Shown here piece after piece: positions 25,965 through 34,981 of a stretch of 64,000 nt of DNA. Numbering within the stretch: the first letter of the stretch is position 1; the number at the start of each line of letters is the position of its first letter. The DNA is from DASQPR01 sp963797605 (GTDB lineage Bacteria; Actinomycetota; Actinomycetes; Mycobacteriales; Micromonosporaceae), in assembly GCA_963797605.1 (NCBI GenBank), contig CAWCPX010000009.1, positions 923,561 to 987,560 on the forward strand. Direction: 5' to 3'. Under the pieces are notes generated by a model. The model had not been told where the DNA came from and did no database searches. It saw nothing but the letters and a program-made list of their open reading frames with translations. The position numbers and the translations under genes were made by a program.

Positions 25965-26845
25965 CCGACCGCCGCCCTGAGTTCCGCGGGCGTCGCGGAA
26001 GGCATGGCGGACCAGCTGAATACTGCCCGGAGTTCCGGTGCGCTCATGATGTGGTCGGCTCCCAGCTCGTCGGCCGCGATGGCCCGGGCAATGTCGATGT
26101 CGACGTTTTCGCCGTGCAGTTCCGGCCACTGGCGTCGGATCCGGGCCACGCCGCCGAAGGTCGGATCTTCGTCGCGCAGCACCATCGGGTCGCCGTAGAC
26201 GGCGGGTTCGCAGCCGACGGAGATGCCGTAGAGCACGGCGCTGCTGAGCCGGTTCGACGCGACCCGCCGGTGCCGGCGCAGCTCAGCCAACTGCTTGTAG
26301 AGGAATCGGGAATCGGTGCCGCGCCACCAATGACCGCGCATGCCGTGGCAGATCACCCGGAATCCGGCGCGCTCGTACACCTGCCGGATCGGTGGCGTCT
26401 GGAACTCCTGCCAGTAGAGGCATACGGTCACCGGGTCCGGCTCGACGTCGCGGATCAGGGCGATCTGGCGCTGATGATCGCCGGTGACCCGCTGTCCCTC
26501 CCATCCGTGGAACGGATACCAGATGGTGCCTTCGCGCTCCGGCGCGGTGCCGAGTGCCGGTTCGAGTGTCAGGAGGTAGAGCCACGGTGCGCCGACGACG
26601 ACGGTGTTCGGGCGGCCGAGTGCCTGCGATCGTCGCCGGGTCTGTTCGGACCAGAAATAGATCGGGCTGCCCGCCACGTACGGGGTTCCGGGCGCCAAGC
26701 CGTCGCCGATGTTCCAGCCATGTTGCAGGTAGCCGGGAATGCGAGGTGGCCGCTCGGGATCGAGGCCGCCGTAGCGGGCCATGATGTGAGCGTGGCCGTA
26801 GTGGTGGTTCGCGTGATGCACATCGGTCCATTCCGGGTCGGGCAC
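25961..26845 (-). CDS. Putative GT-B-like glycan transferase (copy A)
   Basis: 294 residues from GTG 26845. Not matched to a named family. Conserved with copy B: HHANHHYGHAHIMARYGGLD, YLQHGWNIGDG, FWSEQTRRRS, IWYPFHGWEGQRV, CLYWQEFQ, GFRVICHGMRG and SNRLSSAVLYGISVGCEPAV. The late SSAVxYGIxxGCEP motif recalls the donor site of GT-B transferases such as polysialyl- or glycerophosphotransferases; this is inference. Translationally coupled to the methyltransferase-like gene (4-nt overlap). Confidence 0.65.
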   Translation of the reverse strand: MPDPEWTDVHHANHHYGHAHIMARYGGLDPERPPRIPGYLQHGWNIGDGLAPGTPYVAGSPIYFWSEQTRRRSQALGRPNTVVVGAPWLYLLTLEPALGTAPEREGTIWYPFHGWEGQRVTGDHQRQIALIRDVEPDPVTVCLYWQEFQTPPIRQVYERAGFRVICHGMRGHWWRGTDSRFLYKQLAELRRHRRVASNRLSSAVLYGISVGCEPAVYGDPMVLRDEDPTFGGVARIRRQWPELHGENVDIDIARAIAADELGADHIMSAPELRAVFSWSAMPSATPAELRAAVG

Positions 26846-26913
26846 GCCGGCCGAGTGACCGTACCGATGCGAGATGAATCAGCGACCGAGATCCGGTAAA
26901 CAGCTCAAGCCAT

Positions 26914-27846
26914 ATGTTCAACCACTGGCCCATCCGTGCTCACTTGTCTCGACGGGTGACGCGGCTACGCTGCAGCGTGCATCGCGCCAACCACTACTAC
27001 GGCCACGCCCAGGTCCTGGCCCGCTACTGCGGCCTCGGTCCCGAGCGTTCCACGCGCATTCGCGGACACGTGCAGCACGGTTGGAACATCGGTCACGGGT
27101 TCGCGCCCGATCACGAGTTCGTGCCCGGAATCGCCCTGTTCGTGTGGTCGGAGCAGACCCGCCGGCGAGCGTGGTCGCTCGGGCATCGGCAGGCGTACGT
27201 CATCGGCTCACCATGGGCGTACCTGCTGCGCATGCCGGCCGAGCCCGCCGCCACCGAACCGCGTACGGGCACGCTGTGGTACCCGTTTCATGGCTGGGAG
27301 GGTCAGCGCGTGGTCGGCGACCACGACCGGTTGATCGACACGATCCGTGAGGTCGAGCCGGGACCGGTGACCATCTGCCTGTACTGGCAGGAGTTCCAGT
27401 CGGGGCGCCTGCGCAAACGCTACGAACGGGCCGGGTTCCGGGTGATCTGTCACGGCTACCGCGGTGACCAGTGGGGCAACCTCGACCCGGAGTTCCTGGA
27501 CCGGCAGCTCGCGGAGCAGCGCCGGCACCTACGGGTGGCCTCCAACCGGCTCAGCAGCGCCGTCTTCTACGGCATCCTGGCCGGATGTGAACCGGCGGTG
27601 TACGGCGATCCGATGACGCTGGAGCGCGAGGTGCCGATATTCGGTGGTCCGGAACGGATTCGCCGCGAGTGGGCCGATCTGCACGGCGAGCAGGTCGACG
27701 TCGACACGGCGCGGCAGGTCGCGGTCGCCGAACTCGGCGCCGACCGGCTGGTCTCACCGGACGAGATGCGTCACCTGTTCCACTGGCCGGCGCCGTCCGA
27801 AGGCGCGCCGGCGACCACCGACATGTTCGCGGGAGCTGACCGATGA
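26914..27846 (+). CDS. Putative GT-B-like glycan transferase (copy B)
   Basis: 310 residues from ATG 26914; similarity to copy A starts at a GTG near 26976 (VHRANHYYGHAQVLARYCGL), which may be the true start. Shares HVQHGWNIGHG, VWSEQTRRRA, LWYPFHGWEGQRV, CLYWQEFQ, GFRVICHGYRG and ASNRLSSAVFYGILAGCEPA at the same spacing. Clearly homologous over ~280 residues but well diverged, so an old duplication. Divergent from copy A over 68 bp; stop overlaps the next start (ATGA). Confidence 0.65.
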   Translation: MFNHWPIRAHLSRRVTRLRCSVHRANHYYGHAQVLARYCGLGPERSTRIRGHVQHGWNIGHGFAPDHEFVPGIALFVWSEQTRRRAWSLGHRQAYVIGSPWAYLLRMPAEPAATEPRTGTLWYPFHGWEGQRVVGDHDRLIDTIREVEPGPVTICLYWQEFQSGRLRKRYERAGFRVICHGYRGDQWGNLDPEFLDRQLAEQRRHLRVASNRLSSAVFYGILAGCEPAVYGDPMTLEREVPIFGGPERIRREWADLHGEQVDVDTARQVAVAELGADRLVSPDEMRHLFHWPAPSEGAPATTDMFAGADR

Positions 27847-29387
27847 CGATCCAATTGATCGGTGGCGAGATGCCGACCTGGTCGGACCTGACCACGAGCC
27901 GCGGCCGCGGGCCGGTACGCGGATCGGTGTTCATCCCGCTGATGGCGACCGCGACCGGCCGTACGCTGATCGTCGGACCCCACGACCCGGCCGTGATCGA
28001 CGCGGCCCCGGCTCCGCACGTGACACTGCTGGTCCGGGGCGTGTCCGATGCCGCGGCGCTCGCCGACCGCTACGCCGACCGGCCGGGCGTCACGGTGTGC
28101 TGCGGCAGCCCGGAGCAACTCGGCGACGACGTACGGTTCGACACCGTGGTCGCCTTCGACGGTCTGGGTCGCTTGGCGTCGACCGAGGGCTCGCAGCCTG
28201 GTTGGGCGGACGCGCTGCGGTCATTGACCGACCGGCTCGCCCCCGGTGGGCGGCTCCTGCTGACCGTCGAGAACTTCCTCGGCGTGCACCGGTTGGTGGC
28301 GCTGCCGGACGCGTCGGACGATGCCGATTGGACGCCGGCGGCCGCGTACGATCCGACCCGGCCCGCCGGCCTTACCCGTTTGCGTACGCGGCTTCGACAC
28401 GCGGGATTCGACGTCACCTCGACGTACGCGGCGTTCGGGTCACCGACCGCGCCGACGGTGCTGCTCGGCGAGGAGATTCTGGCCGACGACAGGCTGCGGG
28501 GGTTCCTCGAAGCCACGGTCCGCCGCGCCTGCCTGCCTCCGCGCGATGTGCTCGCCGACCCGGGCCAGATCGCGGTCAACGCGCTTCGTCACGGCGCCGC
28601 GACCGAACTGGCACCGGCCTGGGTGCTGCTGGCCCGGTTCGATCCGGCAGGCGCCGACACGATCGGATCCATTGACGCGAGTCTGCCTGCGGCGATCGTT
28701 GCCACCGGTTCCAGGCACGTGGAGATCAGCACCGACGATCGCGGTTTCCGGTGGGCGAGCGGCACCGACGCCGACGAGTTCGTGCCGGCCGGACCGACCC
28801 TGGAGAGCCTGCTGATCGGGGCGTGCCTGCGACGTGACCTGGTCACGGTCCGCGAGGCCCTGACGACGTGGCAGTCATCCGCGACCGCCGGCGTACCCGC
28901 CGATCATGTGATCGTGGGTCCGGGTGGGGACCTGACCGGGCTGGTGCCGTCAGGAGCGCCGGCAGCGGCATTGCGGGCGTTCGCGACGATGCTGATCGAC
29001 GAGGGTCTGCCGCACCCCTGGCCCGCACCCGACGATGTCGATGATCTCGCCGGCACCCTGGCGGCCATGGCAGGCGTCACGCCCGCGTCGGTCGTGGACA
29101 ACCTCGTGGACGTCGCGCAACCTCGCCGCGCGGCCGTGCTGCGGGAGGTGATCGTCGCCCGAGACAGGCTGGCGCGGGAACTCAGTGAAGCCGAGGCGCA
29201 GTCGCAGTGGTACGAGGAGACGTTGGACGCGAACGAGACCGCGCTGCGTGAGGCCCGTCGCACCATCGATCTGCTCAGCGGATCCGGGCCGGCTCGGCTG
29301 GGGATGGCGATGATGGGCGGCGCCCGGGTCGCGCGGCGGCGGGTCAGAGGGTTGACACGGACGATGCGGGAACTGCGGCGCCGCTGA
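27843..29387 (+). CDS. Large SAM methyltransferase-like protein with C-terminal coiled coil (copy B)
   Basis: 514 residues, paralogue of 24303-25964. Same architecture: TLIVGPHDPAVIDAAPAPHV (atypical SAM motif I), VRFDTVVAFDGLGRLAS, LAPGGRLLLTVENFLGVHRL, a long middle region, then LREVIVARDRLARELSEAEA coiled coil and a basic tail. The first motif lacks the usual G-x-G pattern, so catalytic competence is open. The 3' end overlaps the convergent GT4 gene by 44 bp. Confidence 0.72.
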   Translation: MTIQLIGGEMPTWSDLTTSRGRGPVRGSVFIPLMATATGRTLIVGPHDPAVIDAAPAPHVTLLVRGVSDAAALADRYADRPGVTVCCGSPEQLGDDVRFDTVVAFDGLGRLASTEGSQPGWADALRSLTDRLAPGGRLLLTVENFLGVHRLVALPDASDDADWTPAAAYDPTRPAGLTRLRTRLRHAGFDVTSTYAAFGSPTAPTVLLGEEILADDRLRGFLEATVRRACLPPRDVLADPGQIAVNALRHGAATELAPAWVLLARFDPAGADTIGSIDASLPAAIVATGSRHVEISTDDRGFRWASGTDADEFVPAGPTLESLLIGACLRRDLVTVREALTTWQSSATAGVPADHVIVGPGGDLTGLVPSGAPAAALRAFATMLIDEGLPHPWPAPDDVDDLAGTLAAMAGVTPASVVDNLVDVAQPRRAAVLREVIVARDRLARELSEAEAQSQWYEETLDANETALREARRTIDLLSGSGPARLGMAMMGGARVARRRVRGLTRTMRELRRR

Positions 29388-30489
29388 CGACCATGTCGTA
29401 CAGGTCTTCGAGTCGTCGTGTCTGAACCGCGATGTCGAAGTCGGCCTCCGCGCGACGCCGGGCGGCGTCACCGAGCCGCAGCCGCGTCTGTTCATCGGTG
29501 AGCAGCCGGTCGATGGCCGCCGCGAGCGCCGGACGGTCGCGTTCGTGGCACAACAGACCGGTCTCGCCATCGGCGACGGCCTCGGGAACACCGCTGTGGT
29601 AGGTCGATATCACGGGGACGCCTCGGCTGGACGCTTCCAGGATCACCGTGGGCAGGCCTTCGACGTCGCCGTCGGCCGCTGTCCTGGAGGGTGAGACGAG
29701 GATCTTCGACGCGGCCATGTGTTCGTGGACGACCGCGGGTTCCCGCATTCCGAGGAACGTCGCGTCCAGGTCCAGTTCCGCGGCCCGGCGGCGGATGCTC
29801 TCCCACAGCGGACCGTCACCGATGAACAGCGCCCGCGGCCGGATTCCGGGTAGCAGCGCCAGCGCCTCGATCAGGTCATCGATGCCCTTCTTCTCCACGA
29901 ACCTGCCGACGAACAGGACGTCCCAGTCCTTGCGCGCGGGTGCGGTGGTGACCGGGATGGACACCCCGGTGTAGTGGACGCGGACCTTCTCGGGGTCCGC
30001 GCCGAGCGCGATCGCTCTGGTGCGCAGGAATTCCGAGACCGTCAGGATCAGGGCCGCCCGGTCGAAGGCGGTCCGGAGGTTTCGTCGGTAACGCCGGCCA
30101 CGGAGCCCGGGCGCTGCCGCCTGCGTGCCGATGTCGCGGCCGTGCAGCGTGACGACCAGCGGGACACCGGTACGCTGCGACGCCCGGCTGATCAGCCACC
30201 CGTCGCCCCCGAAGTGTGCGTGGATCAGCCGGGGTTTCGTCGATTCCAGCAGGCGGTTGAGTCGCGTGGAGCGGCCGGTGGCGCGGAGGCGCACGAACGC
30301 GGCCCGGCCTCGGACGGTGCCCGGGTAGGCGATGACATCGGTGTCCGCGGCCAGGACGGACGCGGCCTTGAGTGCCCCGAGGTAGGTCGGTCGCCACCGG
30401 GTGAGCGCGGCGCCCTGGTCTCGGACGAACGTCTCGGACGGGGGAAGCAGCAGAGACCGCCAGACGGTGACCGCGTCAGGAACCGGCAT
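29344..30489 (-). CDS. Glycosyltransferase family 4
   Basis: 381 residues. GT-B fold: RLIHAHFGGDGWLISRASQR, LHGRDI, VLFVGRFVEKKGIDDLIEAL (family 4 phosphate loop), ALFIGDGPLWESIRRRA and the donor-binding segment SRTAADGDVEGLPTVILEAS. Similar in layout to colanic-acid/exopolysaccharide transferases that add a sugar from a nucleotide donor. Starts inside the 3' end of the GT2 gene (14-nt overlap), so the two form an operon. Confidence 0.9.
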   Translation of the reverse strand: MPVPDAVTVWRSLLLPPSETFVRDQGAALTRWRPTYLGALKAASVLAADTDVIAYPGTVRGRAAFVRLRATGRSTRLNRLLESTKPRLIHAHFGGDGWLISRASQRTGVPLVVTLHGRDIGTQAAAPGLRGRRYRRNLRTAFDRAALILTVSEFLRTRAIALGADPEKVRVHYTGVSIPVTTAPARKDWDVLFVGRFVEKKGIDDLIEALALLPGIRPRALFIGDGPLWESIRRRAAELDLDATFLGMREPAVVHEHMAASKILVSPSRTAADGDVEGLPTVILEASSRGVPVISTYHSGVPEAVADGETGLLCHERDRPALAAAIDRLLTDEQTRLRLGDAARRRAEADFDIAVQTRRLEDLYDMVVSGAAVPASSVSTL

Positions 30490-31492
30490 GTGCGACGGGG
30501 GTGCGGACGTGTTCGAAGCCGGCGACGGCCGGGGCGTCGATCTGGTCGGTGGTGCCGCCGCGGCGGGTGCCCTGGACCAGGTCTCGCAGGGACCGTCGAA
30601 CGTGCGGCGGGAGCAGCCAGATCTGCGCGAACGTCAGGTAGTCGAGCGTGCCGGGGCGTCCGTTGCGGCGAGCCTCACGCAGCAGCGTGCCGCAGGCCTT
30701 CGCGCTGCGTGTCGGCGCTGCCATGGAACTGATCACACTCATGGTGACGGCAGCGTACGCCCGCTTGGTGAACAGATTCTGGCTCCGCTGCAACCATTCC
30801 AACTGCTCGCGCCATGGCAGGTCGAAGCTCACGCGTGGGCGGTCCTCGTCGGTGTACCAGACGACCAGCGGTTCGTCGGCGAAGATGAGGTCGACGCCGT
30901 CGTGAGTCATGGCGCGCAGCGTCCAGTCGAGTTCCTGCAGGCGGCGCAGCCCGGTCGCGAACGGAACGCGGCGGAGTAGTTCGGTCGGCGCCATGATCGT
31001 CGACGTCTGGATGAACCCGTCGCCGTGGAAGAGGCCGCGGCGCACGGTCAGGTACTCGCTCAGTGGTTCGTCGGGCGCGGGCAGGCGGCGGGGCAGGACG
31101 ACGTCCGCTCGGGGCGTGCGGTTGATCAGGCGGCTGGCGATGATGGGTTGCGCGGCGCTGGCCTGACGCGCGAGATCGAGCTGGATTTCGAGCTTCGTCG
31201 GAAGCCATTCGTCGTCGTCGTCGAGCAGAGCCGTCCACTTGCCGTGCGCCGCGATGGCGCCCATGTTGCGGGCGTTGGGCGCGCCGCCTCGCTCGGACAG
31301 CCCGACGACCCGCACGCGAGCGTCGGCGATCGATGCGAGAGCGGTCCGCGTGTCGTCGTCGGGGCCGTCCACGACGACGACGACTTCGATGCTGTCGACG
31401 GTCTGGGCAAGGGCGCTGCGCACCGCACGGATCACCAGCTCGGGCCGGTTCAAGGTGGGGATGACGACGCTGACATCGGGCATGGTGAGCAT
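30476..31492 (-). CDS. Glycosyltransferase family 2
   Basis: 338 residues. GT-A fold: MPDVSVVIPTLNRPELVIRA, NARNMGAIAAHGKWTALLDD, the metal motif DDDDEWLP, and RVPFATGLRRLQELDWTLRA for acceptor binding. First gene of the GT2-GT4 operon; the C-terminal helix is not a clear membrane anchor. Adds a sugar to a surface glycan, consistent with the LCP ligase that diverges from it. ATG 31492 or 31483. Confidence 0.9.
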   Translation of the reverse strand: MLTMPDVSVVIPTLNRPELVIRAVRSALAQTVDSIEVVVVVDGPDDDTRTALASIADARVRVVGLSERGGAPNARNMGAIAAHGKWTALLDDDDEWLPTKLEIQLDLARQASAAQPIIASRLINRTPRADVVLPRRLPAPDEPLSEYLTVRRGLFHGDGFIQTSTIMAPTELLRRVPFATGLRRLQELDWTLRAMTHDGVDLIFADEPLVVWYTDEDRPRVSFDLPWREQLEWLQRSQNLFTKRAYAAVTMSVISSMAAPTRSAKACGTLLREARRNGRPGTLDYLTFAQIWLLPPHVRRSLRDLVQGTRRGGTTDQIDAPAVAGFEHVRTPVAHAGS

Positions 31493-31918
31493 GGATACCT
31501 ACTAACTCGGTCATGAGGACGACGTGGCCGTCCGATTTCGAGTAGCTGCAATGGAGATGTGTCATGTATTGCGGTCGGACCTGGTCCGCCGGGAATGCCT
31601 GTGCAGAAGCTATGAGGCGTGGGTGGCATGCGGGTAAACCCCGGGAGGCCAACGCACGCACAATCGACGGCAGCCAACCGGGACGCGTTTCACAAGGCTT
31701 TTCTCTAACGAATCCCAAGCCAGACGCCACCGGAGTCGGGGTTCGGACCGCTGAAATTCGCTCACCGTTTGCCCATCGGACGTCTGCGGCGCGCATGTCG
31801 CTCGGTACGGTGTCGCCGGTCGACATCCAGAGCGACCATGGCGCCGGTAGGTGCACCGAGCAGACCTCTCGTCCTCGGTGCGGCTGCTGGCGTGCCAATG
31901 TATTCGGAGGGTGTGCGT
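31493..31918. other. Divergent regulatory gap before the LCP gene
   Basis: About 426 bp between the GT2 and LCP starts, lower in GC than its surroundings. No convincing gene, repeat or named operator was found; it should hold promoters for both directions. An open frame runs through it into the LCP gene, but a GGAGGG site next to GTG 31919 argues against using it. Confidence 0.4.
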
Positions 31919-33217
31919 GTGACGTCGAATCCGGTGGGTCGAGGTCGGCCAGAGCGGGCTGCGACGAAGGCCGGCCGGGCCAGCGTTTCGCCGCGACCTG
32001 CCCAGGCAGCCAGGGCGGGTGCCGCGGGCACGAGGTCACCGCGCCGCATCTGGCCCTGGAGTCGGCCGAGCGACGGCACCCGACCGGCGAGACCGCGCAG
32101 TCCGCTGTGGACGAAGCTGTCGATCTGCGCCGGTGCCCTGTTGACGATCGCCGGCATCGGTGGCTACGCCGTGTTCCAGACCGGGCTGCATGAGCTGAAT
32201 TCAGCCGTCAACACGGCGCAGCTTCTCGATGCCGATCCGCAGACGAAGCCCCAGTTGACCGGGAACGAGATCCGCGGGCCGATCAACATCCTCATGACCG
32301 GTGTCGACGCGTCGGGGACCAACACGGACTCGATCATCCTCGCGCACATTCCCGCTGCTCACAACGCGATCTACCTGATCTCGATTCCACGCGACACCCG
32401 GATCACCACACCGTCTGGCGGCACCAACAAAATCAATGCGATGTTCAACGGTCAGCTCGGCGGCCTGCAGAAGACGCTCAAGTCGAACTTCGGGATCAAC
32501 GTCAACGCCGGTCTGATCATTAACTTCAGCGGATTCGAAAACATCGTCACGAAGCTTGGCGGCATCGACATGTACGTCGACGAAACGACGTACTCGATTC
32601 ACCAGGGCTATCTCAACAACAATCCCAACGATCACTACAAGGGGTATCCCTACAAGATCAACCCGAACACGGGTGTGCCGGAGTGCTCGAAGCACGGCGT
32701 GACGTGGGGTCCCTCGACGGCCAACGAGTGCACGCTGCCTGGTGTGAAGGAAGTCGTCTATCCCAAGGGGATGTTCCACTTCAATGCCTATCAGGCGCTG
32801 GACTTCGTGCGGTGCCGCGACGGCCTTGTTGGCACGGACTACGCTCGCCAGCGCCACCAGCAGCAGTTCATCCGCGCCGTCATCGACAAGGTCTACTCGC
32901 GGGGACTGTCCGATCCGTTGCAGATGCTCGGCCTCATCCAGTCGATGAAATCCGCGTTCACGTTCGACGGCAACGGGGTGCCGCTGCAGGACTGGCTGTT
33001 CACTCTCGACAAGATCGGGCCGTCGGACATGGTCACCATCAAGACCAACAACGGCCAGTTCGACTCGCTGCCCGACAACGGCGACGGCCACGGCTCCGAG
33101 CAGGGTTTGACTGACGACTCGAAGGCGCTGCTCGCGGCCGCACGCGATGACAACGCCACCAGCGATCTGGTCGGGGCTTTCCTCGCCACGCATCTCGACT
33201 GGGCCGTCGGCGGCTGA
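31919..33217 (+). CDS. LytR-CpsA-Psr (LCP) family wall polymer ligase
   Basis: 432 residues from GTG 31919. A basic, Pro-rich cytosolic tail (~65 residues), one membrane helix (LSICAGALLTIAGIGGYAVF), then the extracellular LCP domain: INILMTGVDASGTNTDSIIL, ISIPRDTRITTPSG with the phosphate-binding Arg, NAMFNGQLGG, and DFVRCRDGLVGTDYARQRHQ. LCP enzymes transfer undecaprenyl-linked glycans to peptidoglycan. Next to two glycosyltransferases and the duplicated transferase units, so it probably attaches their product. Confidence 0.93.
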   Translation: MTSNPVGRGRPERAATKAGRASVSPRPAQAARAGAAGTRSPRRIWPWSRPSDGTRPARPRSPLWTKLSICAGALLTIAGIGGYAVFQTGLHELNSAVNTAQLLDADPQTKPQLTGNEIRGPINILMTGVDASGTNTDSIILAHIPAAHNAIYLISIPRDTRITTPSGGTNKINAMFNGQLGGLQKTLKSNFGINVNAGLIINFSGFENIVTKLGGIDMYVDETTYSIHQGYLNNNPNDHYKGYPYKINPNTGVPECSKHGVTWGPSTANECTLPGVKEVVYPKGMFHFNAYQALDFVRCRDGLVGTDYARQRHQQQFIRAVIDKVYSRGLSDPLQMLGLIQSMKSAFTFDGNGVPLQDWLFTLDKIGPSDMVTIKTNNGQFDSLPDNGDGHGSEQGLTDDSKALLAAARDDNATSDLVGAFLATHLDWAVGG

Positions 33218-33250
33218 CCCAACCCTCCTGACGAACGACGCACCGAATGA

Positions 33251-33278
33251 CGCGCCGGCCGGCGTACCGGTCGGCGCG
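33251..33278 (+). terminator. 12-bp hairpin after the LCP gene
   Basis: Arms CGCGCCGGCCGG and CCGGTCGGCGCG (one G-T wobble) with a 4-nt CGTA loop, 33 nt after the stop. Confidence 0.75.
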
Positions 33279-33357
33279 TAATTGATGGCGATTTGTGCAC
33301 CCTACGTTTCATCACGTCTACGTGACGGCAAACGGTCGGCCGTCTCAGCCGGCATAA

Positions 33358-34911
33358 ATGTTCACCCACGCCGTCGACACTCGGCCCATGCTCACTCGAC
33401 GCATGCTCTTGCAACTGATGGGTGCCTCCGCCGGCGCCGCTGTCACGGGCTCGGATCTGCTCGCCCGAGCCGCCAGCGCCAGTCCCGCCCGGCATCCCCA
33501 CGGCTCCAACGGGATCGAACACATCGTGGTCCTCATGATGGAGAACCGGTCGTTTGACCACTTCCTCGGCTGGCTGCCGGGAGCGGACGGACGGCACAAC
33601 ATGACGTTCCCCTCGATCGACGGCAACGTCTACCCCAACTACCCGCTCGCGCCCGACTTCCAGGGTTGCGGCTACAGCGACCCCGACCACAGCTGGGAAG
33701 GCTTCCTGGTCCAGCACAACGGCGGTCGGATGGACGGCTTCCTGCAGCGTCCGACGGCCGCGACGATGATCCCCGGCGTCACCCCGGCCGCGGCGAACAC
33801 ATTCCCGGTCGGCTACTACACCAACCGCCACCCGGACGGCTCCCGCAAGGCCTCGCCCGACCTGCCCGTCATCGGCGCCCTCGCGGAGCACTACACGGTG
33901 CTGGACCGGTACTTCGCCTCGTTTGCCGGGGAGACGTTTCCGAATCGGTTCTACCAGCACGCCGGCCGCACCGACCGGGACCACAACTCAAGCACCATCT
34001 CGACGCTGCCGACGATCTGGGACCAACTCTCACCGATTCCGAACACGCAGGGTGTGCCGACCGGCGGATACTTCTTCCGCGACCTGCCGTTCCTGGCCCT
34101 GTGGGGCACGAAGTACCTGCCGTTCTGGCACCCCTTCGCCGCCGGTGACACGGACGCGGTCGGCATACCGCTACAAACGCCGTCGTTCATTGACACCGTG
34201 GCCGCGGGCAACCTGCCGAACGTCAGCTTCATCGACCCCGCGTTCGACACCGAAGGCAACGGCACCTCGGCCGACGATCACCCGCTGGCCGACATCCGGC
34301 TCGGCGAACGGTTCATTGCCGACGCCTACCACGCCCTCGCCAGCGCCGGTTACCTCGACAACACGGTCTTCATGGTGACGTTCGACGAATGGGGTGGCTT
34401 CTACGATCACGTATCCCCACCACGAGTCGTCGACGACACCGACCCGAACACGGTGGACCACACGGGCGACGAGACCACGCCGACGGACGGACGACTGATC
34501 CCCGACTATCGGCAGCTCGGCTTCCGCGTACCGGCGATCGTCGTGTCGAACCTGGCTCCGGCTCGCGTGGTGCATCACGGTCCGTTCGAGCACACGTCCA
34601 CGCTGAAACTGATCGAATCGACCTTCGGTCTGCGATCGATGACCGCGCGCGACGCCCACGCCGAAAGCCTCGGCGACGTACTCGATCGACGGCCACGCCG
34701 ACCGGTGCCGGCCGGTGCGATTCCGACCAGTGCCGAGGTGCCCGGGCCGGCCAATGACGCGGCCGCCGTCTGCAGCGCGACCAGCGTTCAGTCGGTCTCG
34801 CCGGCACCGAAGCACCGCGGCCGACCACTGCCGTATGCGCCGGTGCTGTCCGGATCGCCCTCCGGCTCCGGGATGGTGGACTTCGGCCGCGCCCACAAGC
34901 GCGACCAGTAA
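33358..34911 (+). CDS. Tat-exported phospholipase C/phosphoesterase family protein
   Basis: 517 residues. The N-terminus TRRMLLQLMGASAGAA resembles a twin-arginine signal, so it is probably exported folded. Core of the phosphoesterase/PlcA family: HIVVLMMENRSFDHFLGWLP with the catalytic Thr/Ser-region, DPDHSWEG, QHAGRTDRD-type segment and VTFDEWGGFYDHVSPPRVVD metal site. Acts on phospholipids or other phosphodiesters outside the cell. Start ATG 33358 or 33388, neither with a strong ribosome site. Confidence 0.88.
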   Translation: MFTHAVDTRPMLTRRMLLQLMGASAGAAVTGSDLLARAASASPARHPHGSNGIEHIVVLMMENRSFDHFLGWLPGADGRHNMTFPSIDGNVYPNYPLAPDFQGCGYSDPDHSWEGFLVQHNGGRMDGFLQRPTAATMIPGVTPAAANTFPVGYYTNRHPDGSRKASPDLPVIGALAEHYTVLDRYFASFAGETFPNRFYQHAGRTDRDHNSSTISTLPTIWDQLSPIPNTQGVPTGGYFFRDLPFLALWGTKYLPFWHPFAAGDTDAVGIPLQTPSFIDTVAAGNLPNVSFIDPAFDTEGNGTSADDHPLADIRLGERFIADAYHALASAGYLDNTVFMVTFDEWGGFYDHVSPPRVVDDTDPNTVDHTGDETTPTDGRLIPDYRQLGFRVPAIVVSNLAPARVVHHGPFEHTSTLKLIESTFGLRSMTARDAHAESLGDVLDRRPRRPVPAGAIPTSAEVPGPANDAAAVCSATSVQSVSPAPKHRGRPLPYAPVLSGSPSGSGMVDFGRAHKRDQ

Positions 34912-34922
34912 CCGAACGAACC

Positions 34923-34951
34923 GGCCCGGCCGCCATCACGACGGCCGGGCC
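34923..34951. terminator. Bidirectional hairpin terminator
   Basis: Perfect arms GGCCCGGCCG and CGGCCGGGCC with a 9-nt loop, between the phosphoesterase gene and the convergent pirin gene. Confidence 0.75.
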
Positions 34952-34981
34952 AGGCATGTCAGTCGCGAGTGCTCGGTCGCG

